From Lentimicrobium saccharophilum (GTDB lineage: Bacteria; Bacteroidota; Bacteroidia; Bacteroidales; Lentimicrobiaceae): a DNA stretch of 64,000 nucleotides. The DNA lies in assembly GCF_001192835.1 (NCBI RefSeq), contig NZ_DF968182.1:256349-320348 (forward strand), in the 5' to 3' direction. Below, piece by piece: positions 52,160-61,040 of the stretch (the first letter of the stretch is position 1; every line of letters starts with the position of its first letter). A program made the position numbers and the translations under genes. The notes under the pieces are model-generated. The model saw only the letters and a list, made by a program, of their open reading frames with translations, was not told where the DNA came from and did not search any database.

Positions 52160-52639
52160 ATGTCGAGATCAACCGAAGCAGTAACAACATTTGCAAGCGG
52201 ATTCAACTGCGCCCAATCCATTCTTTATCCCTTTGGCCGTCAATTTTTCAGGGATGATGTTTCCGCTTTCAGGCTGGGTTCCGCTTTCGGCGGAGGCATC
52301 GCTTCAAGAGGAGAAATCTGCGGGGCGGTGAGCGGATCCCTGATGGTCATCGGGCTGCATTTCGGATATTCGCCGGCGGATGAAGCATCTGCAAAAGCGG
52401 AGGTCCGGCAGATCTATGGTGAATTTCTTCAGGCCTTTGAGCACCGCTTTGGCGATCTGCACTGCAATAAATTGCTGCAACACGACCTCAGCACAGCGGA
52501 AGGCCGCGAAGAAGCGAAACGCAGCGGGGCTTTTCAGTCGGTATGTCCTGTGCTAATTGAAGGGGCGGCCATGATCCTGGAGGAAATCCTGCAGAGGTAT
52601 TCTGCTGCAGACCGGCAGAGGACACCGGGGCCGGGGTAG
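52160..52639 (+). CDS. C_GCAxxG_C_C family redox protein
   Basis: 159 residues. Four spaced cysteines follow the family plan: FNCAQSIL (C17), GEICGAVSGSLMVIG (C54, the GCAxxG element), DLHCNKLL and QSVCPVLI. The glycine-rich FGGGIASRGEICG is the most conserved part. The family is considered redox-active and is often found in anaerobes; its substrate is unknown. It is cytoplasmic, with no signal peptide. It is followed, 71 bp later, by a racemase-like gene on the same strand. Confidence 0.85.
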   Translation: MSRSTEAVTTFASGFNCAQSILYPFGRQFFRDDVSAFRLGSAFGGGIASRGEICGAVSGSLMVIGLHFGYSPADEASAKAEVRQIYGEFLQAFEHRFGDLHCNKLLQHDLSTAEGREEAKRSGAFQSVCPVLIEGAAMILEEILQRYSAADRQRTPGPG

Positions 52640-52709
52640 AAGCTCCCCGGCTGTCAATAAGCGGAATATGGTAAATTATTAACTGTATGTCATCAGCAAA
52701 CTCACCTTC

Positions 52710-53408
52710 ATGAAAAAAATAGGATTGATCGGCGGCACGGGCCCCGAAGCGACGGTTGACTATTACAAAGGCATTATTGATGCATTTAAGGATGACAGCG
52801 GCGGGATGAACTACCCCGAGATTGTCATCTACAGCGTAAATCTCGGGAAATTGCTGGGCTTTATGCAATCAGGCAATTATAACGGAGCAATCGTTTACCT
52901 GGCTGATGCCATCGCGCGGCTGAAGGATGCGGGAGCTGATTTTGCCGCCATCACCGCCAATACGCCCCATATTTTTTTCGATGAAATCAGTGAACGCGCC
53001 GGACTGCCGTTGATCAGCATTGTGGAAGCCACCCGGACCGAAGCCCTGCGCCTGGGGCTGAAACGGCCCGGGCTGTTTGGCACCGGCTTTACCATGGATG
53101 CATCATTCTATCCCGACGCTTTCCGGCAGAAAGGAATGGAGGTGGTGGTCCCCGGAAAGGAAGACCGGGAAATGTTGCATCATAAACTCTTCACCGAAAT
53201 TGAGTTGGGGATTTTCAGGGATGACACGCGTGAACTGCTGATTAAAATCATAGAAAATATGGTGCAACAGCAGCAAATCGACAGCCTGATCCTGGGATGT
53301 ACCGAATTTCCGCTGATCCTTACCCAACCGGCTTATGCCGGTATCCCGGTACTGAATACCACCAGGATCCATGTCAAAGCCATAGTTGCCCGTTGCCGGG
53401 AATCATAG
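52710..53408 (+). CDS. Aspartate/glutamate racemase family protein
   Basis: 232 residues. GLIGGTGPEATVDYYKGII at the N-terminus, SLILGCTEFPLIL near the C-terminus (second catalytic Cys), and ITANTPHIFFDEI in the middle. In true aspartate racemases the middle motif reads CNTxH with the first catalytic Cys; here that position is Ala (TANTPH). YgeA-type broad-specificity racemases and other members also lack the first Cys, so the reaction may differ from aspartate racemisation. Cytoplasmic. No signal peptide. Full length. Confidence 0.85.
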   Translation: MKKIGLIGGTGPEATVDYYKGIIDAFKDDSGGMNYPEIVIYSVNLGKLLGFMQSGNYNGAIVYLADAIARLKDAGADFAAITANTPHIFFDEISERAGLPLISIVEATRTEALRLGLKRPGLFGTGFTMDASFYPDAFRQKGMEVVVPGKEDREMLHHKLFTEIELGIFRDDTRELLIKIIENMVQQQQIDSLILGCTEFPLILTQPAYAGIPVLNTTRIHVKAIVARCRES

Positions 53409-53513
53409 GTTTATGAGATGCCGGCCGTTTTGTGTTGCCCGGTAAAACTTCGGGCATCCAACTTTCCCCGGAGCTGTTTGTTATAGTGACAATCTTCTGA
53501 AACAGCTTCCCCG

Positions 53514-55289
53514 ATGAGCGATGACAACCTGAAACGCAAGATTACCCTGCCAGGCCTGCGCCGGCTTTCCCGATTGTTTCAATACCTTAAGCCTTACAAA
53601 TGGACGTATGGCCTGGGATTGCTGTTTTTATTCGGATCAAGCGCCACCAGCCTGTTGTTTCCGAAATTGCTGGGCGAGCTGGTTGAATATGGCAATAGCG
53701 GGAAACTGGGAGCGGAGATCAACCGGCTGGCGCTGATCCTGGTGCTGGTACTGGTGGCCCAGTCGCTGTTTTCATATTTCAGGATTTATCTTTTTGTGCA
53801 GGTGGCTGAGCGGGCGCTGGCCGATCTGCGGCGGCACACCTTCAACCACCTGATCCGGCTGCCCATGAAATTTTTTCAGCAACGCAGGGTGGGTGAACTC
53901 AACAGCAGGATCTCTTCAGACATTACTTTGCTCCAGGACGCGCTTACCAGCACGCTGGCTGAATTTATCCGGCAGATCATCATCATCAGCGGTGGTATTG
54001 TGCTGATGGCAGTAACTTCAGTCAAACTAACCCTCTTTATGCTGGCTGTGGTCCCGGGGGTTTTTCTCCTTGTCGGTTTTTTTGGCAGGTATATCCGGAA
54101 ACTGAGCAAAAAAGCACAGGCCCAGGTGGCCGACTCCAACACCATTGTTGAGGAAACCCTGCAGGGGGTGCAAAGTGTGAAAACCTTCACCAACGAGTTT
54201 TTTGAGATGAAAAGGTACCGCGACATCACGGAAGATATTGCACAAACCGGCATTAAAAACGGGCGTGTCCGCGGCGCTTTCTCATCCTTTGTCATTCTCG
54301 GCATCTTCGGAACCATGGTGGCCGTAATCTGGAAAGGCGCGGCTCTGCTGTCATCCGGCGAAATTACAACCGGTGAACTCTTTTCATTTGTGATTTATAC
54401 CGTTTTTATCGGAGGTACCATCGGCGGCCTGGCCGATGTTTTTGCCAAGGTGCAGAAGTTTATCGGGGCCACCGAAGACCTGTTCGATATTTTCGGAGAA
54501 ACCCCCGAACCGGTGGAAGAGGTCAGGGAAATCCCCGCCTCCGGTCATCTCAGGGGCCATATCCGGCTGAATGAAGTCAGTTTTGCTTACCCTTCGCGCA
54601 CCGATGTAAATGTCATCGATCGCATCAGCGCGGAGATCAGGCCGGGTTCGCTGGTTGCCCTGGTAGGCCCGAGCGGTGCCGGAAAATCAACGTTGGTAAA
54701 CCTGCTCCTCCGTTTATATAATCCGGTTTCCGGCCATATTCTGTTCGATGGCCAGGAAGCAGAAAAGATCCCTCTTTCAGTGCTCCGGGCGCAGATGGCC
54801 GTGGTGCCCCAGGATATCTTTCTTTTCGGGGGAAGCATCCGCGAGAACATTGCCTACGGGCGACTCGATGCATCGGCTGAAATGGTAGAGGAAGCCGCCC
54901 GCAGGGCCAACGCCTGGGAGTTTATCTCAAAATTCCCTCAGGGGCCCGATACCCTGGTGGGAGAAAGGGGCACACAGCTTTCGGGCGGACAGCGGCAACG
55001 CATCGCCATAGCGAGGGCGGTACTGAAAGATCCGCGCATCCTCATTCTTGATGAGGCCACCTCTTCGCTGGACTCAGAAAGTGAACGCCTGGTTCAGGAT
55101 GCATTGGAGAAACTGATGGAAGGCCGGACCTCCATTGTGATTGCCCACCGGCTGTCAACCATCCGGAAAGCCGATCTGATCCTGGTAATGGATCAGGGCC
55201 GCATCGTGGAAAAAGGAACCCATGAAGAACTCCTCAGATCAGCGGACGGGTTATACCGCGGCCTGAGCGAGCTGCAGTACAAATCATGA
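53514..55289 (+). CDS. MsbA-like ABC exporter (fused permease and ATPase)
   Basis: 591 residues, a half-transporter. Six transmembrane helices (about 25-325) precede the nucleotide-binding domain (about 345-591) with Walker A GPSGAGKSTLVN, the signature LSGGQRQRIAIARA, Walker B ILILDEATSSLDS and the H-loop IVIAHRLST. It should form homodimers that export lipids, drugs or lipid-linked molecules. The family size and order match MsbA/LmrA. The two glycosyltransferases upstream suggest, weakly, a lipid-linked sugar role. No terminator was seen before the convergent carboxylase genes. Confidence 0.92.
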   Translation: MSDDNLKRKITLPGLRRLSRLFQYLKPYKWTYGLGLLFLFGSSATSLLFPKLLGELVEYGNSGKLGAEINRLALILVLVLVAQSLFSYFRIYLFVQVAERALADLRRHTFNHLIRLPMKFFQQRRVGELNSRISSDITLLQDALTSTLAEFIRQIIIISGGIVLMAVTSVKLTLFMLAVVPGVFLLVGFFGRYIRKLSKKAQAQVADSNTIVEETLQGVQSVKTFTNEFFEMKRYRDITEDIAQTGIKNGRVRGAFSSFVILGIFGTMVAVIWKGAALLSSGEITTGELFSFVIYTVFIGGTIGGLADVFAKVQKFIGATEDLFDIFGETPEPVEEVREIPASGHLRGHIRLNEVSFAYPSRTDVNVIDRISAEIRPGSLVALVGPSGAGKSTLVNLLLRLYNPVSGHILFDGQEAEKIPLSVLRAQMAVVPQDIFLFGGSIRENIAYGRLDASAEMVEEAARRANAWEFISKFPQGPDTLVGERGTQLSGGQRQRIAIARAVLKDPRILILDEATSSLDSESERLVQDALEKLMEGRTSIVIAHRLSTIRKADLILVMDQGRIVEKGTHEELLRSADGLYRGLSELQYKS

Positions 55290-55348
55290 GTCTGCAAGGA
55301 AATCTCTTTTTGCTGATAAAAAAGTCCTGAATTATTTTTTCCTTTGAT

Positions 55349-56887
55349 TTACAATGGAATATTTCCATGTTTGCGCGGCGGATTGTTCTTGCGTTTGTTT
55401 GAACACATCTCCAGTGCCTGTATCAGCTTCCGGCGGGTATGTTTGGGATAGATAATCTCATCGATATAACCCTGTTCGGCTGCCTTGTAAGGGCTGGCAA
55501 AAACATCCCGGTAATCCTTCACGGCTTTGGCTTTGTCATCATCGGTGAGCTTGTCGCGGAAGATGATGTTGACCGCCCCTTCGGCTCCCATCACGGCAAT
55601 TTCGGCCGTAGGCCAGGCGTAGTTCACATCGGCGCCGATGTGTTTGCTCGACATCACATCATAAGCTCCGCCATAAGCTTTGCGGGTAATCACCGTAATT
55701 TTCGCGACGGTCGCTTCGGCAAAGGCATACAGCAATTTTGCCCCATGCTTGATGATGCCACCGAACTCCTGCGAAGTTCCCGGCAGGAAGCCCGGTACAT
55801 CCACGAAGGTGATGAGCGGAATATTGAAGGCATCGCAGAAACGCACAAAGCGCGCTGCTTTTACCGAGCTGTTGATGTCGAGTACCCCGGCCAGAAAGGC
55901 CGGCTGATTGGCCACAATACCGACCGGCTTGCCATTGAGGCGGCCGAACCCGGTAATCATGTTCTGCGCGTAATGCGGCATAATCTGCATGAAATTGCCA
56001 TCATCTACCACGCTGTGGATGATTTCAGTCATGTCGTAGGGCTTGTTGGGGTCAAATGGTACGATATCCTGCAGTTTTTCTTCTTCGCGGTTGGGGTCGT
56101 CGGTGGTTTTCATCACAGGAGGTTCCTCCATGTTGTTGGATGGCAGAAAACTCATCAGTTCGCGGATCATCATCATGGCCTGTTCTTCATCTTCGGCCAT
56201 CAGGTGCGCCACCCCGCTTTTTGCATTGTGCGTCATGGCGCCGCCCAGCTCGTCTTTGGTCACTTCTTCATGGGTTACCGCTTTGATCACATCCGGTCCG
56301 GTTACGAACATATAGCTCGAGTCTTTGGTCATCAGGATAAAATCGGTGATGGCCGGGCTGTAGACAGCCCCTCCGGCGCAGGCGCCGAGAATGGCCGAGA
56401 TTTGCGGAATAACCCCGCTGCTCATCACATTGCGGTAAAAAATATCGGCATACCCGGCCAGGCTTTCCACCCCTTCCTGAATTCTGGCACCGCCTGAATC
56501 GTTCAGGCCGATAACGGGAGCGCCCATCTTAAGCGCCAGATCCATAATTTTGATCACCTTGTCGGCATTGGCCCGGCTCAGGGTGCCGCCAAAAACGGTG
56601 AAATCCTGGGCAAACACATAGACCAGCCTTCCGTCAATTTTACCGTGACCGCTTACCACGCCGTCACCCGGAATCAGGGTTTTCTCCATATCGAAATCGC
56701 GGGCACGGTGCACCACGAAACGGTCGAATTCGACAAAAGTGCCCGGATCAAGCAGCATCTCTATCCGCTCGCGGGCGGTCTTACGGCCCGTCTTATGAAG
56801 TTTGTCAATGCGCTCCTGGCCACCGCCCAGTTCTGCCTGACGGTTACGCTCTTCGAGCCTGCGGTAAATTTCATCCAGATTTGACAT
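55349..56887 (-). CDS. pccB: Acyl-CoA carboxylase carboxyltransferase subunit (propionyl-CoA carboxylase beta-like)
   Basis: 512 residues. A two-domain carboxyltransferase with [18 protein letters not shown], the oxyanion-type segment [20 protein letters not shown], and the second-domain [20 protein letters not shown] and [17 protein letters not shown]. It transfers CO2 from biotin to propionyl- or acetyl-CoA. This cluster, with a biotin carboxylase and a carrier, is the usual propionyl-CoA carboxylase (or methylmalonyl-CoA decarboxylase-type) set in Bacteroidota. A 234-bp gap with short repeats separates it from the carrier gene, so it may also have its own promoter. Confidence 0.93.
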   Translation of the reverse strand: MSNLDEIYRRLEERNRQAELGGGQERIDKLHKTGRKTARERIEMLLDPGTFVEFDRFVVHRARDFDMEKTLIPGDGVVSGHGKIDGRLVYVFAQDFTVFGGTLSRANADKVIKIMDLALKMGAPVIGLNDSGGARIQEGVESLAGYADIFYRNVMSSGVIPQISAILGACAGGAVYSPAITDFILMTKDSSYMFVTGPDVIKAVTHEEVTKDELGGAMTHNAKSGVAHLMAEDEEQAMMMIRELMSFLPSNNMEEPPVMKTTDDPNREEEKLQDIVPFDPNKPYDMTEIIHSVVDDGNFMQIMPHYAQNMITGFGRLNGKPVGIVANQPAFLAGVLDINSSVKAARFVRFCDAFNIPLITFVDVPGFLPGTSQEFGGIIKHGAKLLYAFAEATVAKITVITRKAYGGAYDVMSSKHIGADVNYAWPTAEIAVMGAEGAVNIIFRDKLTDDDKAKAVKDYRDVFASPYKAAEQGYIDEIIYPKHTRRKLIQALEMCSNKRKNNPPRKHGNIPL

Positions 56888-56898
56888 ATTCTATTTTG

Positions 56899-57016
56899 GA
56901 TTTCAGATTTCAGATTTCGGATTTTTAAGGCTGAGGTCATCCTTCGGCTTCGCTCAGCAACCAAGGTTGAGGTTGATGTGTTTATTTTAGAAATTAGAAA
57001 TTAGAAATTAGAAATT
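56899..57016. repeat. Two 7-bp microsatellites upstream of pccB
   Basis: At 56899-56925 the heptamer TTTCAGA recurs about three times; at 56989-57016 the heptamer AGAAATT occurs exactly four times. Between them lies CTTCGGCTTCGCTCAGCAACC, a piece of a common dispersed repeat. Confidence 0.75.
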
Positions 57017-57059
57017 TCCTTCCCTTTCTCTTCTTCAAACCCGTGAAAACCGCTCCTTA

Positions 57060-57121
57060 CTTAGTGAGACCCGTCCCCCGTCCCGGTCCCTGAGCGGAGT
57101 CGAAGGGCCGTCCCTCGTCCC
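57060..57121. repeat. Dispersed-repeat-like element (CTGAGCGGAGTCGAAGGG)
   Basis: The phrase CTGAGCGGAGTCGAAGGGCC, flanked by CCCGTCCCG and CCGTCCCTCG, matches a short G/C-rich intergenic element that I know from many unrelated bacterial genomes. Function unknown. Confidence 0.55.
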
Positions 57122-57631
57122 TTATTCAACCACCACCAGCACCTTGTTGGCCTCCACCGTATCGCCTTCGGAAACATGAATCGATTTAACGGTTCCTGCC
57201 GATTTGGATTTGAATTCGCTTTCCATCTTCATGGCCGAAACGATGATCAGGGTTTGACCTGCTTCCACCTGATCGCCAGCTTTCACAGGAATCTTCACAA
57301 TCTTACCGGGCATGGGGGATATGATGGTATTTCCGCTTTCCCCGTGATCGCCGCTTGAACGGCTCATACGGTAACGGGTTTGCGCATCTATCACTTCCAC
57401 CTGATAGGAGTTGTGGAAAGAATTCACCGTATAATGTCGGGGCGACCCGGCATCAATCATTTCAATGTTATACGATTTTCCTTTGTAAAGCACCGAATAG
57501 AGGCCTTCGCCCACCTTCAGGGCGTCAACCTGGTAGATTTCATCATCCACCTGCAGGGTGATCAGGTTGCCTTCGCGTTTCAGTTCGGTAACCCTGGCAT
57601 TCCGTCCTTCAATATTGATTTCAACTGACAT
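57122..57631 (-). CDS. Biotin carboxyl carrier protein of the acyl-CoA carboxylase
   Basis: 169 residues from the ATG at 57631. The C-terminal half is a biotinyl domain with the biotinylated Lys135 in SAMKMES and the flanking SPMPGKIVKIPVKAGDQV. The N-terminal half (MSVEINIEGRNARV and so on) is a small beta-rich module typical of Bacteroidota carriers in such operons. It carries CO2-biotin between the biotin carboxylase upstream and the carboxyltransferase downstream. It begins 10 bp after the biotin carboxylase stop. Confidence 0.93.
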   Translation of the reverse strand: MSVEINIEGRNARVTELKREGNLITLQVDDEIYQVDALKVGEGLYSVLYKGKSYNIEMIDAGSPRHYTVNSFHNSYQVEVIDAQTRYRMSRSSGDHGESGNTIISPMPGKIVKIPVKAGDQVEAGQTLIIVSAMKMESEFKSKSAGTVKSIHVSEGDTVEANKVLVVVE

Positions 57632-57641
57632 AGAACCGGTT

Positions 57642-59141
57642 TTAGATATATGCATGGCGTTGCGGATCCTTCCAACGGCTGACAGGCTTGTTCACTTTCT
57701 CTGTTAATTGAACCTGCTGCAGCCGCGAAGTATATTCAAGATAGGCGGAGATCAGGGCGATATCTTCACAAACCCCGTCGCAATCGGGTTTCCCGAAAAG
57801 GAATTCACTGTTCTCTTCAATAAAGTGCGTATTGTATTTGCCTGACCTGAAGGCTTCGGCCTCCATGATTTTTGCCAGAAACGGAATGGATGTTTTCACC
57901 CCGGTAATCTTGTATTCTTCGAGGGCCCTGCTCATCCTGTTGATGGCCTCCTTCCGGTTCCCGGCCCATACGATCAGTTTGGAGATCATGGGGTCATAGT
58001 AAATGGGAATGGTATAACCTTCGTAAACATATCCGTCATGACGGACGCCAAGACCCAGCGGCTCGGAAATATGCCGGATGGTTCCCGGACTGGGCATAAA
58101 GTTGCGGTCAGGATCCTCGGCATAGATACGGCATTCAATTGCATGGCCGTTTTGTTTCAACTCTTCCTGCCTGAAAGGCAATTCAAAACCATTGGCGATG
58201 TTGATCATTTCCTTTACAAGGTCAACGCCGACCACACGCTCCGTGATGGGATGCTCCACCTGCAGGCGGGTGTTCATTTCGAGAAAGTAATAATTCAGTT
58301 GGTCGTCAACAATGAATTCAATGGTACCTGCGCCGTGATAATTACAGGCTTTTGCCGCGGCTACGGCATGGGCGCCCATCTCGGCCCGCACTTCAGGAGT
58401 AAGCAGGGGGGAGGGGGTTTCTTCCACCACCTTCTGATGCCTGCGCTGAACCGAGCACTCACGCTCGAAAAGGTGAACGGCGTTGCCGTGCTTATCGGCC
58501 AGTATCTGGAATTCAATATGGTGAGGCGATTCAATATATTTTTCGATGTAAACGGCATCGTCACCAAAAGCGGTTTTTGCTTCGGAACGGGCGCCGCGGA
58601 GCGCACTCTCAATGTCTTCCTCCCTTTTTACCAGCCGCATCCCTTTTCCGCCTCCGCCGGCCGAGGCTTTGATCATCACCGGCAGGCCGATTTCCCGGAT
58701 GGTTTTCAGGGCTTCGTTATAATCGGTAATCATTTCAACGGTACCGGGTACAACGGGTACCCCGGCGGCAATCATGGTCTTCCGCGCCGTAATCTTGTCT
58801 CCCATCTGGCGGATGGCATCCGGACCCGGACCGATAAATTCAATGCCTTCCTTGCTGCAACGCTCTGAAAAAGCCGCGTTCTCGGAGAGAAAACCATAGC
58901 CCGGATGAATGGCATCAGCATTGGCTTTTCTGGCTGCCTCAATGATGCGGTCAATGTTCAGGTAACTCTCTGCTGAAGGAGCCGGACCAATGGGATAGGC
59001 TTCATCGGCGTACCTTACATGCATGGCTGCACGGTCGGCTTCCGAATATACGGCAACGGTTGAAATGCCCATTTCACGACATGAACGCATAATGCGGAAG
59101 GCAATTTCGCCGCGGTTGGCAACAAGAACTTTTTTAATCAT
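57642..59141 (-). CDS. accC: Biotin carboxylase subunit of acyl-CoA carboxylase
   Basis: 499 residues. An ATP-grasp enzyme: IKKVLVANRGEIAFRIMRSC at the N-terminus, the glycine-rich KASAGGGGKGMRLV, the biotin-binding EFIVDDQLNYYFLEMNTRLQ with its QVEHPITE continuation, and the C-terminal domain RMSRALEEYKITGVKT. It carboxylates the biotin of the carrier protein using bicarbonate and ATP. It is slightly longer than the 450-residue AccC core because of a C-terminal tail (about 460-499), usual for acyl-CoA carboxylase alpha subunits of this type. First gene of the accC-carrier-pccB operon. Confidence 0.95.
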   Translation of the reverse strand: MIKKVLVANRGEIAFRIMRSCREMGISTVAVYSEADRAAMHVRYADEAYPIGPAPSAESYLNIDRIIEAARKANADAIHPGYGFLSENAAFSERCSKEGIEFIGPGPDAIRQMGDKITARKTMIAAGVPVVPGTVEMITDYNEALKTIREIGLPVMIKASAGGGGKGMRLVKREEDIESALRGARSEAKTAFGDDAVYIEKYIESPHHIEFQILADKHGNAVHLFERECSVQRRHQKVVEETPSPLLTPEVRAEMGAHAVAAAKACNYHGAGTIEFIVDDQLNYYFLEMNTRLQVEHPITERVVGVDLVKEMINIANGFELPFRQEELKQNGHAIECRIYAEDPDRNFMPSPGTIRHISEPLGLGVRHDGYVYEGYTIPIYYDPMISKLIVWAGNRKEAINRMSRALEEYKITGVKTSIPFLAKIMEAEAFRSGKYNTHFIEENSEFLFGKPDCDGVCEDIALISAYLEYTSRLQQVQLTEKVNKPVSRWKDPQRHAYI

Positions 59142-59383
59142 AAATAACCGTTAGTGACTGAAAATGAACCGAAAGCATTGAAAATCAATACTTCAAATGC
59201 ATGATTGCTGACGTTGACCCATTATTAACGCTTTATTAACAAAAAGTTCAGCGTATTGTTTAGGCGACAGGATTTTAGGTTGGCTGACTGCAGATGATCA
59301 GGCATTTTCAGGATTAACCCGGGATATTATTATGAAGCGTTTTTGAACAAGCCTTGCGCTGTAAATGACAAGTTAGATTCAGC

Positions 59384-59391
59384 TAAATTTG
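59384..59391 (+). promoter_or_regulatory. -7 promoter element of the HAD hydrolase gene
   Basis: TAAATTTG matches TAnnTTTG and is 20 bp before the ATG at 59412, which supports that start over the upstream TTG at 59343. Confidence 0.5.
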
Positions 59392-59411
59392 CAGAAACGA
59401 AAGGTCCGATT

Positions 59412-60266
59412 ATGTCAACCAAGCCCATCACCATCGCCATAGCCTACGATTTCGACGGCACCCTGGCTCCCGGCAATATGCAGGAGCATACTTTTCTTCC
59501 ATCTCTAAAGATCCCTGCCGCTGAATTCTGGGCCCATGCCAACCAGATTGCAAAGGATAACGATATGGACGAGATCCTGGCATACATGCAGCTTTCGCTG
59601 GATGAAGCCCGGCGCCGCGACCTGCCCATCCGTCGCAGCGACTTCGAACAGTATGGAAGCGGTATCACCTTTTTCAAAGGGGTGGAATCCTGGTTCGGCC
59701 GCATCAATGCCTATGCCGCTGAGCTGGGGGTGAAAGCGGAGCACTACATCATTTCATCCGGGTTGCGCGAATTCATCAGCGGAACGCCCATCGCGAAACA
59801 TTTTACCAATATCTATGCTTCGGGCTATCGCTACGATGCCAACGGGGTGGCCGTATGGCCGGCCCTGGCCATTAATTACACCAACAAAACCCAGTACCTT
59901 TTCAGGATCAACAAAGGCATCAGCAACTCCTTCGACAATACGCTGATCAATAAATACCTTCCGGAGGAAGAACGCCCCGTACCGTTCAGGCAGATGATCT
60001 ATATCGGCGACGGCGAAACCGACGTGCCGGCCATGAAAATGATCAAATACCAGGGCGGGACGGCAATCGCCGTGTATAATCCCGGAATTAAGTCGACCAG
60101 GGACAAGCCCTCGCCCCGCCGGAACTGCGAAAACCTGATACGGCAAAACCGGGCCAGCTATATCGCCCCGGCCGACTATACCGAAGGCAGTCCCCTCGAC
60201 CGCCTGATCAGGCTGGTGATCGGAAAAATAAAGACTGAAGTTGAACTGAAGGGTTTTACGCTGTAG
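59412..60266 (+). CDS. HAD-family phosphatase
   Basis: 284 residues from the ATG at 59412. The HAD motif I is IAYDFDGTLAPGNM (nucleophile Asp), followed by a helical cap, motif II near HYIISSGLREFI (Ser), and motif III/IV YIGDGETDVPAMKM. It should hydrolyse a phosphate ester in the cytoplasm. The specific substrate is not evident; a family resembling haloacid dehalogenase-like proteins with the insertion FTNIYASGYRYDANG. Solitary gene, divergent from the acyl-CoA carboxylase operon. Confidence 0.85.
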   Translation: MSTKPITIAIAYDFDGTLAPGNMQEHTFLPSLKIPAAEFWAHANQIAKDNDMDEILAYMQLSLDEARRRDLPIRRSDFEQYGSGITFFKGVESWFGRINAYAAELGVKAEHYIISSGLREFISGTPIAKHFTNIYASGYRYDANGVAVWPALAINYTNKTQYLFRINKGISNSFDNTLINKYLPEEERPVPFRQMIYIGDGETDVPAMKMIKYQGGTAIAVYNPGIKSTRDKPSPRRNCENLIRQNRASYIAPADYTEGSPLDRLIRLVIGKIKTEVELKGFTL

Positions 60267-60405
60267 ATTTAATTAGCGCCGGATTTCTTTAATACCGGCC
60301 GCTGAGCGGCAACTGCATTGTCCCGGGTGTCTCCGGATCATCTGCTGTAATTCATTCTTTATAAGCCAACCGCCCTGTTCCGCTCCGCAGGAAAAAGCTG
60401 AAATG

Positions 60406-60431
60406 CAAAAAGCCACTGTTAAGTGGCTTTT
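60406..60431 (-). terminator. Terminator of tRNA-Arg
   Basis: AAAAGCCACT and AGTGGCTTTT pair perfectly over 10 bp around GTTA; on the minus strand it ends in TTTTTG, 7 bp beyond the tRNA. Confidence 0.9.
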
Positions 60432-60437
60432 AAGGTG

Positions 60438-60511
60438 TGACCCCGACAGGATTCAAACCTGTGACTTTCAGAACCGGAATCTGACGTTCTATTCAGCTGA
60501 ACTACGGGGCC
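60438..60511 (-). tRNA. tRNA-Arg (anticodon CCG)
   Basis: On the minus strand the 74-nt cloverleaf has the acceptor GGCCCCG/CGGGGTC (one G-U), an anticodon stem TCAGA/TCTGA with loop TTCCGGT giving CCG, and a T arm ACAGG-TTTGAAT-CCTGT. CCA is not encoded (bases after the discriminator A are CAC). It decodes CGG, arginine. Confidence 0.95.
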
Positions 60512-60522
60512 GTTGAGGGCTG

Positions 60523-60554
60523 CAAAATTACAACATTTATCAGAAAAGTACAAA
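60523..60554 (-). promoter_or_regulatory. Promoter of tRNA-Arg
   Basis: On the minus strand TTTG (60551-60554), 20 bp, TAATTTTG (60523-60530), 11 bp before the mature 5' end: an exact consensus match. Confidence 0.75.
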
Positions 60555-60697
60555 TGCAGAAATCAGTTGTTCAGAAATTGATTTTTAGTTATTTCCTTAT
60601 TTAAATATGCAGGAGTTTTTGTTGAATTTTGTAATGCACAAGTGCTGTTTCATTCAATTTAACATAATTGCACCGGATTTCACAAAGATTCTGATAC

Positions 60698-60834
60698 TTC
60701 TCCGTGTTTCTCCGTGAAACCTCGGTGTGCTCTGTGTAACTATTTATTTCACAGAGGTTCACAGAGTGTTAGTTTCTTCTCCGTGTTTCTCCGTGATGCC
60801 CCGGTGTGCTCCGTGTAACTGTATATTTCACAGA
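60698..60834. repeat. Two 58-bp direct copies of a CTCCGTGTTTCTCCGTG element
   Basis: Copies at 60698-60755 and 60777-60834 are each 58 bp and differ at 6 positions. Both start with TTCTCCGTGTTTCTCCGTG and end with TTTCACAGA, and share CGGTGTGCTC and GTGTAACT in the middle. The phrase is known to me as a widespread dispersed intergenic repeat. No open frame covers it. Confidence 0.85.
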
Positions 60835-60990
60835 TTTCAAACGATTTATATGGAAGGGTATTAACTCCTGATCAGTATGATTATTTATTATTGTTAAAAT
60901 ATTTAGTTTTTTACATCCCTATAGCTTTCCCTGTGCATTTTCCTTCAGGTGTTTTCCAGGCCTCCGGCAAATGTCAGGGTTGCAGGTAAT

Positions 60991-61021
60991 AAAAAAACCG
61001 GATTGCAGGAACCCGGTTTTT
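60991..61021 (-). terminator. Terminator of the PKD-like lipoprotein gene
   Basis: AAAAACCGG and CCGGTTTTT pair over 9 bp with an 11-nt loop and run on the minus strand into seven T. Confidence 0.88.
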
Positions 61022-61040
61022 AATTGGTACAGCGCAGCAT

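Noticed and set aside
55439-56497. A 352-codon open frame antisense to pccB
   Set aside because: It has no domain resemblance and no start context; pccB on the other strand is fully convincing.
60280-60305. GCCGG/CCGGC stem after the HAD gene as a terminator
   Set aside because: Five pairs only and no T tract.
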